A model generated the notes under the pieces. The model worked only from the letters and a program-made list of their open reading frames with translations. It was not told the origin of the DNA and made no database searches. 64,000 nucleotides of DNA from an uncultured beta proteobacterium (GTDB lineage Bacteria; Pseudomonadota; Gammaproteobacteria; Burkholderiales; Burkholderiaceae): NCBI GenBank assembly GCA_903871735.1, contig CAIQHU010000005.1, positions 21,313-85,312 on the forward strand, in the 5' to 3' direction. A program made the position numbers and the translations under genes. This document shows, one piece after another, positions 9,981-19,832 of the stretch (its first letter is position 1; each line of letters starts with the position of its first letter).

Positions 9981-10424
9981 ATGGCAAATATACAAAAAAC
10001 TCTACTGATTAGCCATTCTGCTTTGCGCATGTACGACTTAGTTACTGATATTGAAAAGTATCCTGAATTTCTCCCTTGGTGTGGTGGTGTGGATATTTTT
10101 CAATCAACGCCAGAACTCATGGAAGCCAAAATCTCGATTAACTTTAAGGGGATTAAGCAATTTTTTCATACAAAAAATCATCAAAAAGCTCCTCATACAA
10201 TAGACATGCACTTTGTAGATGGCCCATTTAAAAACTTTGAGGGGCATTGGATTTTTACAGAATTACGGGCAGATGCTTGCAAAATTGAATTTCAATTAAA
10301 GTACGAATTTTCCAATTTTTTACTTGATAAAGTGATTGGACCGGTATTTAGTATGATTGCCAATACTTTTGTAAATAGTTTTGTGCAAAGAGCGAATGAT
10401 CTTTATGGTGAGAGAGATGAGTAA
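9981..10424 (+). CDS. ratA: RatA-family START-domain protein (COQ10-like)
   Basis: A small START/SRPBCC-fold protein. In E. coli RatA was described as blocking 70S ribosome association; the wider family resembles the ubiquinone-binding protein COQ10, so the role here is not settled. The 147-residue protein has the typical N-terminus (ANIQKTLLISHSALRMYDL) and the YPEFLPWCGG motif near residue 30. The ATG at 9963 is in frame, but AGGAGG at 9972-9977 and the promoter position favour 9981. Its end overlaps the start of the rnfH-like gene. Confidence 0.9.
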   Translation: MANIQKTLLISHSALRMYDLVTDIEKYPEFLPWCGGVDIFQSTPELMEAKISINFKGIKQFFHTKNHQKAPHTIDMHFVDGPFKNFEGHWIFTELRADACKIEFQLKYEFSNFLLDKVIGPVFSMIANTFVNSFVQRANDLYGERDE

Positions 10425-10794
10425 AGCAGTTGCTAACTCGTTGTCGACGATTGAGGTTGAGCTTTGTGATGCGCGAGTCTTACCACCTCAGATCACTGTC
10501 CACCAAATTAAGTTGAACTCTAAGAAGTTAGAAACCACTTTATTGGAGGCCTTAGAGCAAATTGGACTAGTCACTAGTATGAATGATCCTATTTTTTTGA
10601 AAAAAGGGAGTGTTGGGGTATTTGGTGTTCCCCTGACCCATGATGCAACTATTTATGCGGGTGATCGTATCGAGTTATATCGACCTATCCTCATTGATCC
10701 TAAAACCATTCGAAGAAAAAAAGCCAACCAGAATAAAGATGCCGTTTTACAAGAAAAAGCAAAAAAAAGGGCTATTAGCCGTGCTATTCGATAA
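10417..10794 (+). CDS. RnfH-family (UPF0125) protein
   Basis: A small ubiquitin-fold protein of unknown biochemical role that is nearly always next to ratA. Near the N-terminus it has IEVELCDARV, and further on VGVFGVPLTHDATIYAGDRI and YRPILIDPK, the family's signature region, then a basic tail (RRKKANQNK...KKRAISRAIR). The ATG at 10417 overlaps the ratA stop by eight bases; the frame also opens earlier inside ratA but those starts would add residues not seen in the family. Length about 125 residues. Confidence 0.85.
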   Translation: MSKAVANSLSTIEVELCDARVLPPQITVHQIKLNSKKLETTLLEALEQIGLVTSMNDPIFLKKGSVGVFGVPLTHDATIYAGDRIELYRPILIDPKTIRRKKANQNKDAVLQEKAKKRAISRAIR

Positions 10795-10819
10795 TCAGGA
10801 GTCTCTCTTTTAAACCATT

Positions 10820-12312
<1,493 letters not shown>

Positions 12313-12333
12313 TCGTATTTAAAAAAATTTACT

Positions 12334-13941
12334 GTGCACGATAAGATACTGATTCTGGATTTTGGCTCGCAAGTCACACAACTCATCGCTAGAAGAGTGA
12401 GAGATTCAAAAGTTCTTGCAGAAATTTTTCCGTTTGATATTGATTCGGAACGGCTAAAAAAAATAGTTCAAACGGAGCAGGTTCGTGGAATTATCTTATC
12501 AGGAGGCCCAAATTCTGTAACAGAGGGTGATACGCCAAGGGCTCCAGAGATAGTTTTTAACTTAGGCGTCCCCTTGCTGGGTATTTGCTATGGCATGCAG
12601 ACTATGGCTGAGCAGTTAGGTGGTGCAGTTCAAACAGCCCATGCTCTTGGTAAGTCTAGAGAGTTCGGTTATGCTGAAGTTCGAGCTCGAGGCCATACTA
12701 AATTGCTCGATCAAATTCAAGATTTCACTACGAATGATGGTCATGGGATCCTCAAAGTTTGGATGAGTCATGGTGATTCTGTAACAAGAATGCCCAGTGG
12801 CTTTAAATTGATGGCATCGACTGATTCCTGTCCGGTAGCAGGCATGGCAGATGAAGAGAGGAAATTTTATGCTGTCCAGTTCCATCCAGAAGTAACACAT
12901 ACCCTTCAGGGTGTTGCGATATTAGAGCGCTTCGTGCAGCAAATCTGTGCTTGTAAGCCTGACTGGCAAATGGGTGATTATATTACTGAAGCCATTGCAT
13001 CTATTCGTCAACAAGTCGGAACTGATGAGGTAATTTTGGGTTTATCCGGTGGCGTAGATAGCTCTGTTGCTGCAGCTTTAATTCACCGGGCTATTGGAGA
13101 CCAACTCACTTGTGTTTTTGTCGATCACGGCTTATTACGTCTGAATGAAGCAGAAATGGTTTTAGATATGTTTTCGCGCAACCTTGGCGTAAAAGTTATT
13201 CATGTAGATGCATCCAAGCAATTTTTTAATCAGTTGCATGGCGTTGCTGATCCTGAGAAAAAAAGAAAGATTATCGGCAAAGAGTTTATTGAAGTCTTTC
13301 AAAATGAATCAGCAAAAATTGCTAATGCAAAATGGTTAGCACAGGGTACGATCTATCCTGATGTTATCGAATCTGCTGGGCAGGGAAAAAAAGGCGCTCA
13401 TACGATTAAAAGCCATCACAATGTTGGTGGTTTACCCGATGACATGAATCTTCTTTTACTAGAACCTTTACGTGAATTATTCAAAGATGAAGTCCGTAAA
13501 TTAGGTATCGAATTAGGATTACCTCCTGAAATGGTACATCGTCATCCATTTCCAGGTCCAGGACTTGCTGTCAGGATATTAGGTGAAGTAAAGGTAGAAT
13601 TTGCTGAAATTTTAAAAAGGGCTGATGCAATATTTATTGAAGAATTACATAAATGGATTGAACCAGTTTCGAAAAAAAGCTGGTATGACTTAACTAGCCA
13701 GGCATTTGCAGTTTTTCTACCGGTTAAATCTGTAGGGGTGATGGGCGATGGCAGAACTTACGAATATGTTGTTGCACTTCGAGCAGTCCAAACCTTAGAT
13801 TTTATGACGGCTCAATGGGCCCATTTGCCACACGATCTTTTAGGACATGTCTCCAATAGAATTATTAATGAAGTACATGGAATTAATCGTGTCGTTTATG
13901 ATATTTCGGGTAAGCCACCAGCTACTATTGAGTGGGAATGA
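12334..13941 (+). CDS. guaA: GMP synthase (glutamine-hydrolysing)
   Basis: Aminates XMP to GMP using glutamine and ATP. The 535-residue protein has the class I amidotransferase domain (1-200) with nucleophile in GICYGMQ and the HPEV histidine, the ATP-pyrophosphatase domain with the PP-loop [10 protein letters not shown] near residue 235, and the dimerisation domain ending in KPPATIEWE. The start is GTG. It forms an operon with guaB. The 3' end of guaA is a known integration hotspot in other bacteria, and the next 0.6 kb here holds gene debris. Confidence 0.97.
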   Translation: MHDKILILDFGSQVTQLIARRVRDSKVLAEIFPFDIDSERLKKIVQTEQVRGIILSGGPNSVTEGDTPRAPEIVFNLGVPLLGICYGMQTMAEQLGGAVQTAHALGKSREFGYAEVRARGHTKLLDQIQDFTTNDGHGILKVWMSHGDSVTRMPSGFKLMASTDSCPVAGMADEERKFYAVQFHPEVTHTLQGVAILERFVQQICACKPDWQMGDYITEAIASIRQQVGTDEVILGLSGGVDSSVAAALIHRAIGDQLTCVFVDHGLLRLNEAEMVLDMFSRNLGVKVIHVDASKQFFNQLHGVADPEKKRKIIGKEFIEVFQNESAKIANAKWLAQGTIYPDVIESAGQGKKGAHTIKSHHNVGGLPDDMNLLLLEPLRELFKDEVRKLGIELGLPPEMVHRHPFPGPGLAVRILGEVKVEFAEILKRADAIFIEELHKWIEPVSKKSWYDLTSQAFAVFLPVKSVGVMGDGRTYEYVVALRAVQTLDFMTAQWAHLPHDLLGHVSNRIINEVHGINRVVYDISGKPPATIEWE

Positions 13942-14106
13942 CGGGAATTTTTAAGTAGCTGATTGGTAGGGACTTTTATTTTTTAAGTGTCAATCCAAGA
14001 AATCACTAAGCTATTGATTTTATTGATTTTGAGATTTTTAAGTTACACATAAACTTACACATTCGAGACACTACTCGAAATCATAGTTACACAATGGATG
14101 GGCGTA
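13942..14106. other. AT-rich gene-free stretch after guaA
   Basis: No gene or recognisable gene start is visible. It contains three copies of TTACACA (14043-14049, 14055-14061, 14087-14093) and a perfect short hairpin, TTCGAG at 14062-14067 with CTCGAA at 14074-14079. The 5' part of the HigB-like toxin that should precede the remnant at 14107 is not recognisable here. The base composition is visibly more AT-rich than guaA. Confidence 0.5.
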
Positions 14107-14220
14107 ATGTACAAAGACGGAAGTTCTGGAATTAAAACGCCTAAAGAGGATATGAATATCATCCAAAGTTGCATGAAGCCTGCTGTACAAATATCCAAAG
14201 AGTTAAAAAATGAATACTAA
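14107..14220 (+). pseudogene. Remnant of a HigB/RelE-type toxin (C-terminal end)
   Basis: A 37-codon frame starting MYKDGSSGIKTPKEDMN and ending KELKNEY. The block SGIKTPKED followed by a helical, basic tail matches what I know of the C-terminus of Gp49/HigB-type toxins, which normally run about 110 residues. The first two thirds, including the catalytic core, is missing and cannot be read from the upstream DNA. Its stop overlaps the start of the antitoxin-like frame at 14210, the normal toxin-antitoxin gene overlap. The identification is from memory of the family and needs a profile search. Confidence 0.6.
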
Positions 14221-14419
14221 AATTATTAATGGTATTGAAGTTACGACCGGAACAGCAAATATTTATGCAGATCTTGGACTAGAGGACGCTGAAAAACTAA
14301 AGATCAAAACAGTACTAGTTATCAAAATTATGAAAGCAATGCGAAGTCAAGAACTCACTCAGCAAGAAGCCGCAAAAAGCATGGTTATCAGTTAATCAAA
14401 GGTTTCAAAGATGATGCGT
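14210..14419 (+). pseudogene. Broken HigA/Xre-type antitoxin
   Basis: The 61-codon open part contains NIYADLGLEDAEKL and ELTQQEAAK, which match the N-terminal half of helix-turn-helix antitoxins of the HigA type. It stops at a TAA (14393-14395) exactly where the family has SQPKVS; reading through gives S-stop-SKVSKMMR, so a single CAA-to-TAA change explains the stop. Similarity ends after the CGT at 14417-14419, where the next sequence belongs to an unrelated remnant on the other strand. A short truncated product could still be made. Confidence 0.65.
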
Positions 14420-14497
14420 ATCGTACTCTTGATTTGAAATTTCATATGCATCCATACTCGCCATATCACTGCCAAAATATAGCTTGTTCTCGTTCAT
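14405..14497 (-). pseudogene. Remnant of a BrnA/DUF4415-type antitoxin (N-terminal end)
   Basis: A 30-codon frame on the minus strand reading MNENKLYFGSDMASMDAYEI and then SNQEYD. The pattern GSD-x-A-x-x-D-A-x-x-I-x-x-x-EY resembles the N-terminus of DUF4415/BrnA antitoxins, where EY is followed by a Pro-Glu-Leu-Thr-Asp block. That block is absent: the frame runs into the HigA-like remnant at about 14419/14420 and stops. It starts 24 bases after the stop of the ModA-like gene on the same strand. The match is short and from memory, so it is tentative. Confidence 0.45.
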
Positions 14498-14520
14498 TTT
14501 TTAGGTGACACTTCTCTATT

Positions 14521-15216
14521 TTAAAATTCAAATCCTATTTTTTTTCGAATCACCACGGAATCTTTTCCAGTTAAAGAGTTAGAGAAGAGTTGTGCAAGAT
14601 CTTTTTGCTGCGAATTTGAGCATATTCCCAAGGTATAGTCAGTTGCTAATTCAAACTCTAGAGGTAAATTCCCCACTAGTTCAGTTCCTGGCGTAATATT
14701 AATTTCAGTCACTTGGGTGCTACCAATTAATTGGTCTTCATTGCAAGCAGCCATTGCAGCCATAGCAACTGCCCCATTTGGGTAAGTTCGAAAACGATCA
14801 GCAATTTCTTGATCAAGGCCAAGGGATTTGAGAACATGCATCACATGGATTCCGGCAGTAGCTTTTTCTGGATCTGGGAAATAAATGCCTTTGGCATTTC
14901 GAAATGCTGTAAATAACTCAGACCTTGATTTAATGGGTGGTTTAGGTGATCCTGATTTAACTGCAACTCCTGTCTTGACTATTCCCAAAGAAATATCTGA
15001 ATCCCTTATCACGTGACCAGACTCGATTAATTGCAGGATTTGAGATTTTGTCAAAATAATTAGATCACAGTAAGATCCTTGCAATAACTGCTCTCGCATC
15101 GCCCCAACCGCATTAAAGGTAGCATGAATGGTGCACTGATGTAATTCTTCGAAATCTTTTTGTAATCCCTTAACAACGCCAGCTGCTGCACCACCACTTA
15201 ATATAACTAATTCCAT
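14521..15216 (-). CDS. ModA-like periplasmic-type binding protein without a signal peptide
   Basis: A 231-residue protein of the molybdate-binding (type 2 solute-binding) fold. It starts at once with the first beta-strand (MELVILSGGAAAGVVKGL) and shows QGSYCDLIILTKSQILQLIE and YFPDPEKATAGIHVMHVL, family features. No signal peptide precedes the fold and no upstream in-frame start would add one, so it may be cytoplasmic. No ModB or ModC transporter genes are nearby. It starts 12 bases after the Bug-type gene and is probably co-transcribed with it. The ligand is unknown. Confidence 0.75.
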   Translation of the reverse strand: MELVILSGGAAAGVVKGLQKDFEELHQCTIHATFNAVGAMREQLLQGSYCDLIILTKSQILQLIESGHVIRDSDISLGIVKTGVAVKSGSPKPPIKSRSELFTAFRNAKGIYFPDPEKATAGIHVMHVLKSLGLDQEIADRFRTYPNGAVAMAAMAACNEDQLIGSTQVTEINITPGTELVGNLPLEFELATDYTLGICSNSQQKDLAQLFSNSLTGKDSVVIRKKIGFEF

Positions 15217-15228
15217 AACGATCCTTTA

Positions 15229-16191
15229 TTATTCGGGTTTAATGCCTGCTGACTTAACAATCGTAGCCCATTTACTAATATCGGCTTCAAGGTATTGATT
15301 AAACTCAGGGACGGTCATTGATAAAGGCAGAGCACCTTGCTTAGCCCAAAGATCCTTGACATCTTGACGCGCGATAACTTTTCGAATGGCATTATTTAGT
15401 TGTGTGACGACTTCAGATGGGGTAGCTTTGGGAGCCATAATTCCAAGCCAAATCGTTGCCTCAAATTTAGGAACTCCAGCTTCACCAACTGTAGGGGTGC
15501 TAGCCATAATCGCAGAGCGATTTTTACCAGTCGTAGCAATCGCTTTGACCTTGTTTTCCTTAACAAACTCATTCATCGTGGTAATGGCATCAAACATCAT
15601 GTCAACTTGACCGCCAATGATATCCGTCCTAGCTCCGGAACTCCCTTTATAAGGAATATGGGTAATATTAACTCCAGCCATGGAATTAAAAAGTTCCCCA
15701 GCCATGTGGTAAGGGGTTCCTGTACCTGAGGATGCAAAATTTAACTTTCCAGGTTTGGATTTGGCAAGTTGAATTAGCTCTGCCAGTGTTTTGACTGGAA
15801 CAGAGGGATTGACAACTAGGACGAGATCAGAAAAGTTGATTGGAGCTACACCGACAAAATCCCTCATCAAATTAAAGGGTTTGTTAGGAACAAGTGATTC
15901 ATTAACAGTTTGCGTATTAGACATCATTAACAATGAGTAACCATCTGCTGGCGATTTTGCTGCAAAGTCAGTACCAATAATCGAGCCAGCACCTGGCTTA
16001 TTTTCGACTAAAAATGTTTGTTTAAACTCATCCTGCAGTCTTTGTGCCATAAAACGTGCATAATTATCAGCAGGCCCACCTGCAGCAAATGGCACAATAA
16101 TTTTGACTGATTTGCTAGGATAGTTATCTGCGAAGGCTGTCGATGTGATGAATGCGAGCGTGGCAAATAGTGTGAGAAGTTTATTTATCAT
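15229..16191 (-). CDS. Bug-family (TctC-like) solute-binding protein
   Basis: A periplasmic receptor of the large betaproteobacterial Bug family, which bind carboxylates and feed TctAB-type carriers or act as sensors. The 320-residue protein has a signal peptide (1-21, cleavage after AFA), then YPSKSVKIIVPFAAGGPADNY, the ligand-loop signature, and GTPYHMAGELFNSMAGV in the middle. No TctA or TctB gene is near, as is common for these orphans. AAGGAA precedes the ATG. A good promoter lies upstream. Confidence 0.92.
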   Translation of the reverse strand: MINKLLTLFATLAFITSTAFADNYPSKSVKIIVPFAAGGPADNYARFMAQRLQDEFKQTFLVENKPGAGSIIGTDFAAKSPADGYSLLMMSNTQTVNESLVPNKPFNLMRDFVGVAPINFSDLVLVVNPSVPVKTLAELIQLAKSKPGKLNFASSGTGTPYHMAGELFNSMAGVNITHIPYKGSSGARTDIIGGQVDMMFDAITTMNEFVKENKVKAIATTGKNRSAIMASTPTVGEAGVPKFEATIWLGIMAPKATPSEVVTQLNNAIRKVIARQDVKDLWAKQGALPLSMTVPEFNQYLEADISKWATIVKSAGIKPE

Positions 16192-16213
16192 ATTTGATTT
16201 CCTTGTAGGATTA

Positions 16214-16242
16214 GTTATACGAACTAGTTAAAAACGATTCAA
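16214..16242 (-). promoter_or_regulatory. Promoter of the Bug-type gene
   Basis: On the minus strand TTGAAT (16242-16237) and TATAAC (16219-16214) are 17 bases apart, each one mismatch from the sigma-70 consensus. The predicted transcript begins just before an AAGGAA ribosome site and the ATG at 16191. Confidence 0.55.
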
Positions 16243-16292
16243 ATTGTATTATCCTTGATTTTTCTCCTCACACTGTATCGCAACTGCTCACC

Positions 16293-17096
16293 ATGTCCCT
16301 CCAAGAAGATGCTTTTCACTGCCTATGTATCAAAAATCCATCGAGGAAGGTACTAGAGGTCCAAGACCTATATCAACGCAATCTAACTCAAGTCAGTAGT
16401 CTTCAATGTCAAAATGCCTTTATTCCTGACGAGCAATTGATTCCTGGATTTCCGGATAAGCCTGAATTAGTACCCCCTTTAGCTGTAAAAAAAAGAGCCA
16501 TGCATACGATTGAGGGGAGGGCAATTGCAATTCATGCATTGGCCCATATAGAATTTAATGCTATTAATTTAGCGCTAGACGCTATCTGGCGCTTTTCTAA
16601 TATGCCCACCAAGTTCTATCGTGATTGGCTTTTAGTTGCCAAAGAAGAGTCCGAGCACTTTGACTTATTACAAGGGCATTTAGCCGAGTTGGGATATTTT
16701 TATGGGGATTTTACTGCGCATAATAGTTTGTGGGAGATGGTTGACAAGACAAAATTAGATGTTTTAGCTAGGATGGCGCTCGTCCCAAGAACAATGGAAG
16801 CTAGAGGTCTAGACGCTGTACCGATGATCCGAGATCGGTTCTTACAAGTTAAGGATATGCGTATGGTCGAGATTCTGGATATTATTTTGCGAGATGAAAT
16901 TGGTCATGTAGAAATAGGTAATTATTGGTTTAATTACCTGTGTCAGGCAAGAAGGCTTGATCCAATGAGGGCTTTTAAAGATTTATGTAAACAATATAAG
17001 GCCCCGATTTTAAGAGGTCCTTTTAATATTGATGCTAGAAAATTAGCAGGTTTTACTGATGAAGAGTTAACACACCTAGTAAACCAGGCCAGTTAA
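16293..17096 (+). CDS. DUF455 ferritin-like protein
   Basis: A 267-residue protein of the ferritin-like superfamily, DUF455 (COG2833). The four-helix core has di-iron-type motifs: HIEFNAINLALDA, EESEHFDLL and RDEIGHVEIGNYW, giving the expected Glu and His metal ligands. By fold it resembles MiaE-type tRNA hydroxylases, but no function is proven for this family. It is divergent from the Bug-type gene with 101 bases between and convergent with the kinase gene. No ribosome site is evident before the ATG. Confidence 0.88.
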   Translation: MSLQEDAFHCLCIKNPSRKVLEVQDLYQRNLTQVSSLQCQNAFIPDEQLIPGFPDKPELVPPLAVKKRAMHTIEGRAIAIHALAHIEFNAINLALDAIWRFSNMPTKFYRDWLLVAKEESEHFDLLQGHLAELGYFYGDFTAHNSLWEMVDKTKLDVLARMALVPRTMEARGLDAVPMIRDRFLQVKDMRMVEILDIILRDEIGHVEIGNYWFNYLCQARRLDPMRAFKDLCKQYKAPILRGPFNIDARKLAGFTDEELTHLVNQAS

Positions 17097-17127
17097 CTCG
17101 ATACACGAATCAATCAGCCTAGTATAT

Positions 17128-18165
17128 TCACTCTTTTAGTTTTTGGACTTGCAGCCAAGCTAATTCGGCGATAGGGCGTGCTTTTTTTCCCATTTCGATG
17201 GCCTGTTGACTCGCAGCGTTGCCTTGAATTGCTCGGTGGGCAACTCCTTGAAGAATGGCCGCCATGCGAAACATGTTAAAGACAATATAAAATTCCCATT
17301 CTTGATCAGAATTAAGCTTAAAACCAGTTCTTTTTAAGTAGGAATCTAAGTAACTTTGTTCATCTGGTATTTGTTGCTCCTCAAAATTAATGCCATGTAA
17401 TCCCCTGAAAAGTTCAGGAGGGAATCGCCAAGCCATCATATGATATGCAAAATCAGAAATAGGATTACCTAAGGTCGATAACTCCCAATCCAAGACAGCT
17501 AAGACTTGAGACTGTTTAGGATGAAAAATCATATTATCAATTCGAAAGTCTCCATGAACGATACTGGTTGGATCATTAATTGGGATATGTTTTGGTAACC
17601 ACTCAATGAGATGATGCATTGCATCGATTGGTTCGGTTTGAGAGGCCATATATTGCTTAGACCAGCGCTCTAATTGCCTTTGTACGTAACCACCTCTTCT
17701 GCCATAGTCACCTAGGCCAATTGAATCTGGAGGGATTTGATGCAGCTTAGAAATTGTCAGATTCATTTGATCAAATATATCTAAGCGCTCTGAGGGATCT
17801 AAATCGGGTAAGCGCGGATCCCAAAATATGCGCCCATCGACAAACTCCATGACGTAAAACTCTGAACCAATAATGCTTGGATCCTTACAATAAGCGTAGA
17901 CCTGAGGAACTGGAAAGTCAGCTTGGTAAAGGGCTTCAATGACGCGGTACTCACGGTCAATGGCATGGGCACTTGGTAGAAGATCACCGATGGGTTTTCT
18001 TCTGAGAATACATTGGAACACGTCTTGCGTAATTAAAAAAGTAGGATTCGATTGGCCACCTTCTATTCGCTTGATTTGAATATCTTGATTTGGTTCAATA
18101 GCTGCTAGATGATCTTTGGCCCATACGCGTAATTTTTTTTCAGAAAGGTCGTGCTGATTAACCAT
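17128..18165 (-). CDS. Phosphotransferase (APH/ACAD10-like kinase)
   Basis: A 345-residue small-molecule kinase of the aminoglycoside-phosphotransferase fold. The catalytic loop HGDFRIDNMIFHP is near residue 200 and the metal-binding aspartate is in VLDWELSTLGNP. ESQ-like N-terminal RIEGGQSNPTFLI is the nucleotide loop. The closest type I know is the kinase that works with ACAD10/11-like acyl-CoA dehydrogenases on hydroxyacyl-CoAs, though no dehydrogenase lies here. Two PaaI-type thioesterases lie directly upstream on the same strand, which suggests an acyl-CoA role. Confidence 0.85.
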   Translation of the reverse strand: MVNQHDLSEKKLRVWAKDHLAAIEPNQDIQIKRIEGGQSNPTFLITQDVFQCILRRKPIGDLLPSAHAIDREYRVIEALYQADFPVPQVYAYCKDPSIIGSEFYVMEFVDGRIFWDPRLPDLDPSERLDIFDQMNLTISKLHQIPPDSIGLGDYGRRGGYVQRQLERWSKQYMASQTEPIDAMHHLIEWLPKHIPINDPTSIVHGDFRIDNMIFHPKQSQVLAVLDWELSTLGNPISDFAYHMMAWRFPPELFRGLHGINFEEQQIPDEQSYLDSYLKRTGFKLNSDQEWEFYIVFNMFRMAAILQGVAHRAIQGNAASQQAIEMGKKARPIAELAWLQVQKLKE

Positions 18166-18178
18166 AGTCGATTAGAGC

Positions 18179-18571
18179 TTACCTAAACTCAACGAGTTTA
18201 AATGTTCCCATTGATTTGGCGAGTAAGTCTCCTGAGGCATCATAAGCGGAAGCTTCGCAGAATTGAATCGACTTACCGGCTTTGAGGACTGTGCCATGGA
18301 CAACCATTTTGCCTTTGCCGCCTTTGATAAAACTCGTTGACATATCAATTGTCATCGCACCACCCAAATGGCCATGCTTTACTTTAGCGGCCATTGCCAT
18401 TGCAAAATCGAGCAAAGTCATCATAACGCCACCATGCGCAACTCCAAAGGAATTACACTGCCATGGTTGTAAATCTAGGTGCACATGTACCAAATCTTCG
18501 GAAATCTTTTCTACATCCATAGCCATTTTTTCGATGAAGGGAATTTCAATACCAAAATACGTTTGTGACAT
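18179..18571 (-). CDS. PaaI-family hot-dog thioesterase (1)
   Basis: A 130-residue hot-dog protein expected to hydrolyse acyl- or aryl-CoA thioesters. The signature AHGGVMMTLLDFAMAMAA carries the typical HGG and the acidic residue of the active site. It lies between the kinase gene (13 bases downstream) and a second thioesterase on the same strand (45 bases upstream). The substrate cannot be read from the sequence. Confidence 0.87.
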   Translation of the reverse strand: MSQTYFGIEIPFIEKMAMDVEKISEDLVHVHLDLQPWQCNSFGVAHGGVMMTLLDFAMAMAAKVKHGHLGGAMTIDMSTSFIKGGKGKMVVHGTVLKAGKSIQFCEASAYDASGDLLAKSMGTFKLVEFR

Positions 18572-18616
18572 GGTTTTTCCTATTTTGAGTTATTTGTATG
18601 TTTAAAGAGAATGAAT

Positions 18617-19084
18617 CTAATCATTTTGAACTTTTTTTAGTTGGTTGAGCACAGTAAAAACACCACTTGTCCTGAGCATGATTTTATTGCCAACTTTGAG
18701 GGAGCACTCCGCAAAGCTCATTCGTTTGCCGATTTTGCTAATTCGAAATTCAGTCTCTACCCAATCATTGGGTTTGGGACTAGCTATAAAATCTGAGCTT
18801 AAGTGGACCGTAACTAGTTTTTGTGGTGGCTCTGTACTTCTAGATAGGTTATATCCTAGAGCAGAATCAGCCATGGAAATCAGCATTCCACCATGCGCAG
18901 TTCCCCAAATGTTGGTGTGTTTTGGCTCAATTCGAATACCAAATACGCGCTCAACGTGGCCGTTATCGGCGGGGACATTTTTATAATACCAAGGTCCAAG
19001 CATCGTTAAAAATTGTTCAGACTGCGGGGATAATTCGTGCAGAATAAATCCCTCGGGAATATCGAGCGAATGGTTAATGGTCAT
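18617..19084 (-). CDS. PaaI-family hot-dog thioesterase (2)
   Basis: A 155-residue protein of the same fold with TAHGGMLISMADSALGYNL as active-site helix. It is only distantly similar to its neighbour: it has a longer N-terminus (GFILHELSPQSEQFLTML) of the kind seen in larger 4HBT proteins. It starts divergently from queE with 68 bases between the two ATGs. The three genes 19084-17128 look like one transcription unit. Confidence 0.87.
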   Translation of the reverse strand: MTINHSLDIPEGFILHELSPQSEQFLTMLGPWYYKNVPADNGHVERVFGIRIEPKHTNIWGTAHGGMLISMADSALGYNLSRSTEPPQKLVTVHLSSDFIASPKPNDWVETEFRISKIGKRMSFAECSLKVGNKIMLRTSGVFTVLNQLKKVQND

Positions 19085-19152
19085 GGCTATCTATTGTATT
19101 CAAATCTTAGTGCCCAATCCGAAAGAGAAGGGATAGGGATTAAAATAAGAAA

Positions 19153-19818
19153 ATGTATACAGTTAAAGAAATTTTTAGTACGCTGCAAGGAGAGGGCGCA
19201 CAAGCCGGACGGGCAGCTGTTTTTTGTCGCTTTACGGGTTGCAACCTGTGGTCTGGCAGAGAAGAAGACAGAGCTCAAGCAATTTGTCAATTTTGCGATA
19301 CAGATTTTGTTGGAATAAATGGTGTTGGGGGAGGGAAGTTTCCTGATGCCAATTCTTTAGCAAATGCGATTGATTCTGAGTGGCTTCAAATGAATCGATC
19401 TCAGACTAATAAATACCTAGTTTTTACGGGTGGAGAACCATTACTGCAATTAGATGAGGTTCTGATAAAGGCACTTCATGAAAGATATTTTCAGATTGCC
19501 ATAGAAACTAATGGCACTATCAAGCCTCCTGCACATATTGATTGGATTTGCGTTAGCCCAAAAAATGGTTCACGTTTGGTTTGCTTACAAGGAGATGAAA
19601 TCAAATATGTGATTCCGCAAAATCATCAGATTCCTAATTTGAATGAGATTGAATTGTCCCTCAAGCGTTTTGAAAAAATGAACTTCCAACATTTCTTTTT
19701 ACAAGCAATGGACGGTCCTCGGCAAGCAGAGAATATCAATTTAGCGATTGAACTGTGCAAAAAGAGGCCATTATGGCGACTTAGCCTGCAGCAGCACAAA
19801 TTAATCCACTTACCCTAG
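19153..19818 (+). CDS. queE: 7-carboxy-7-deazaguanine synthase QueE
   Basis: A radical-SAM enzyme that contracts the ring of 6-carboxytetrahydropterin in queuosine/preQ0 synthesis. The 221-residue protein begins YTVKEIFSTLQGEGAQAG, and its cluster-binding cysteines follow the long variant spacing C-x14-C-x2-C (GCNLW to CQFCD), as known for Burkholderia QueE. FTGGEPLLQ is the SAM-binding GGEP motif. queD follows after 14 bases. queC and queF are not in the window. Confidence 0.95.
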   Translation: MYTVKEIFSTLQGEGAQAGRAAVFCRFTGCNLWSGREEDRAQAICQFCDTDFVGINGVGGGKFPDANSLANAIDSEWLQMNRSQTNKYLVFTGGEPLLQLDEVLIKALHERYFQIAIETNGTIKPPAHIDWICVSPKNGSRLVCLQGDEIKYVIPQNHQIPNLNEIELSLKRFEKMNFQHFFLQAMDGPRQAENINLAIELCKKRPLWRLSLQQHKLIHLP

Positions 19819-19832
19819 ATCAATCCCCGAAG

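Noticed and set aside
14398..14520. A plus-strand frame reading GYQLIKGFKDDAYRTL
   Set aside because: It has no start and is the shifted frame of the HigA-like remnant running into the antisense of the DUF4415-like remnant.
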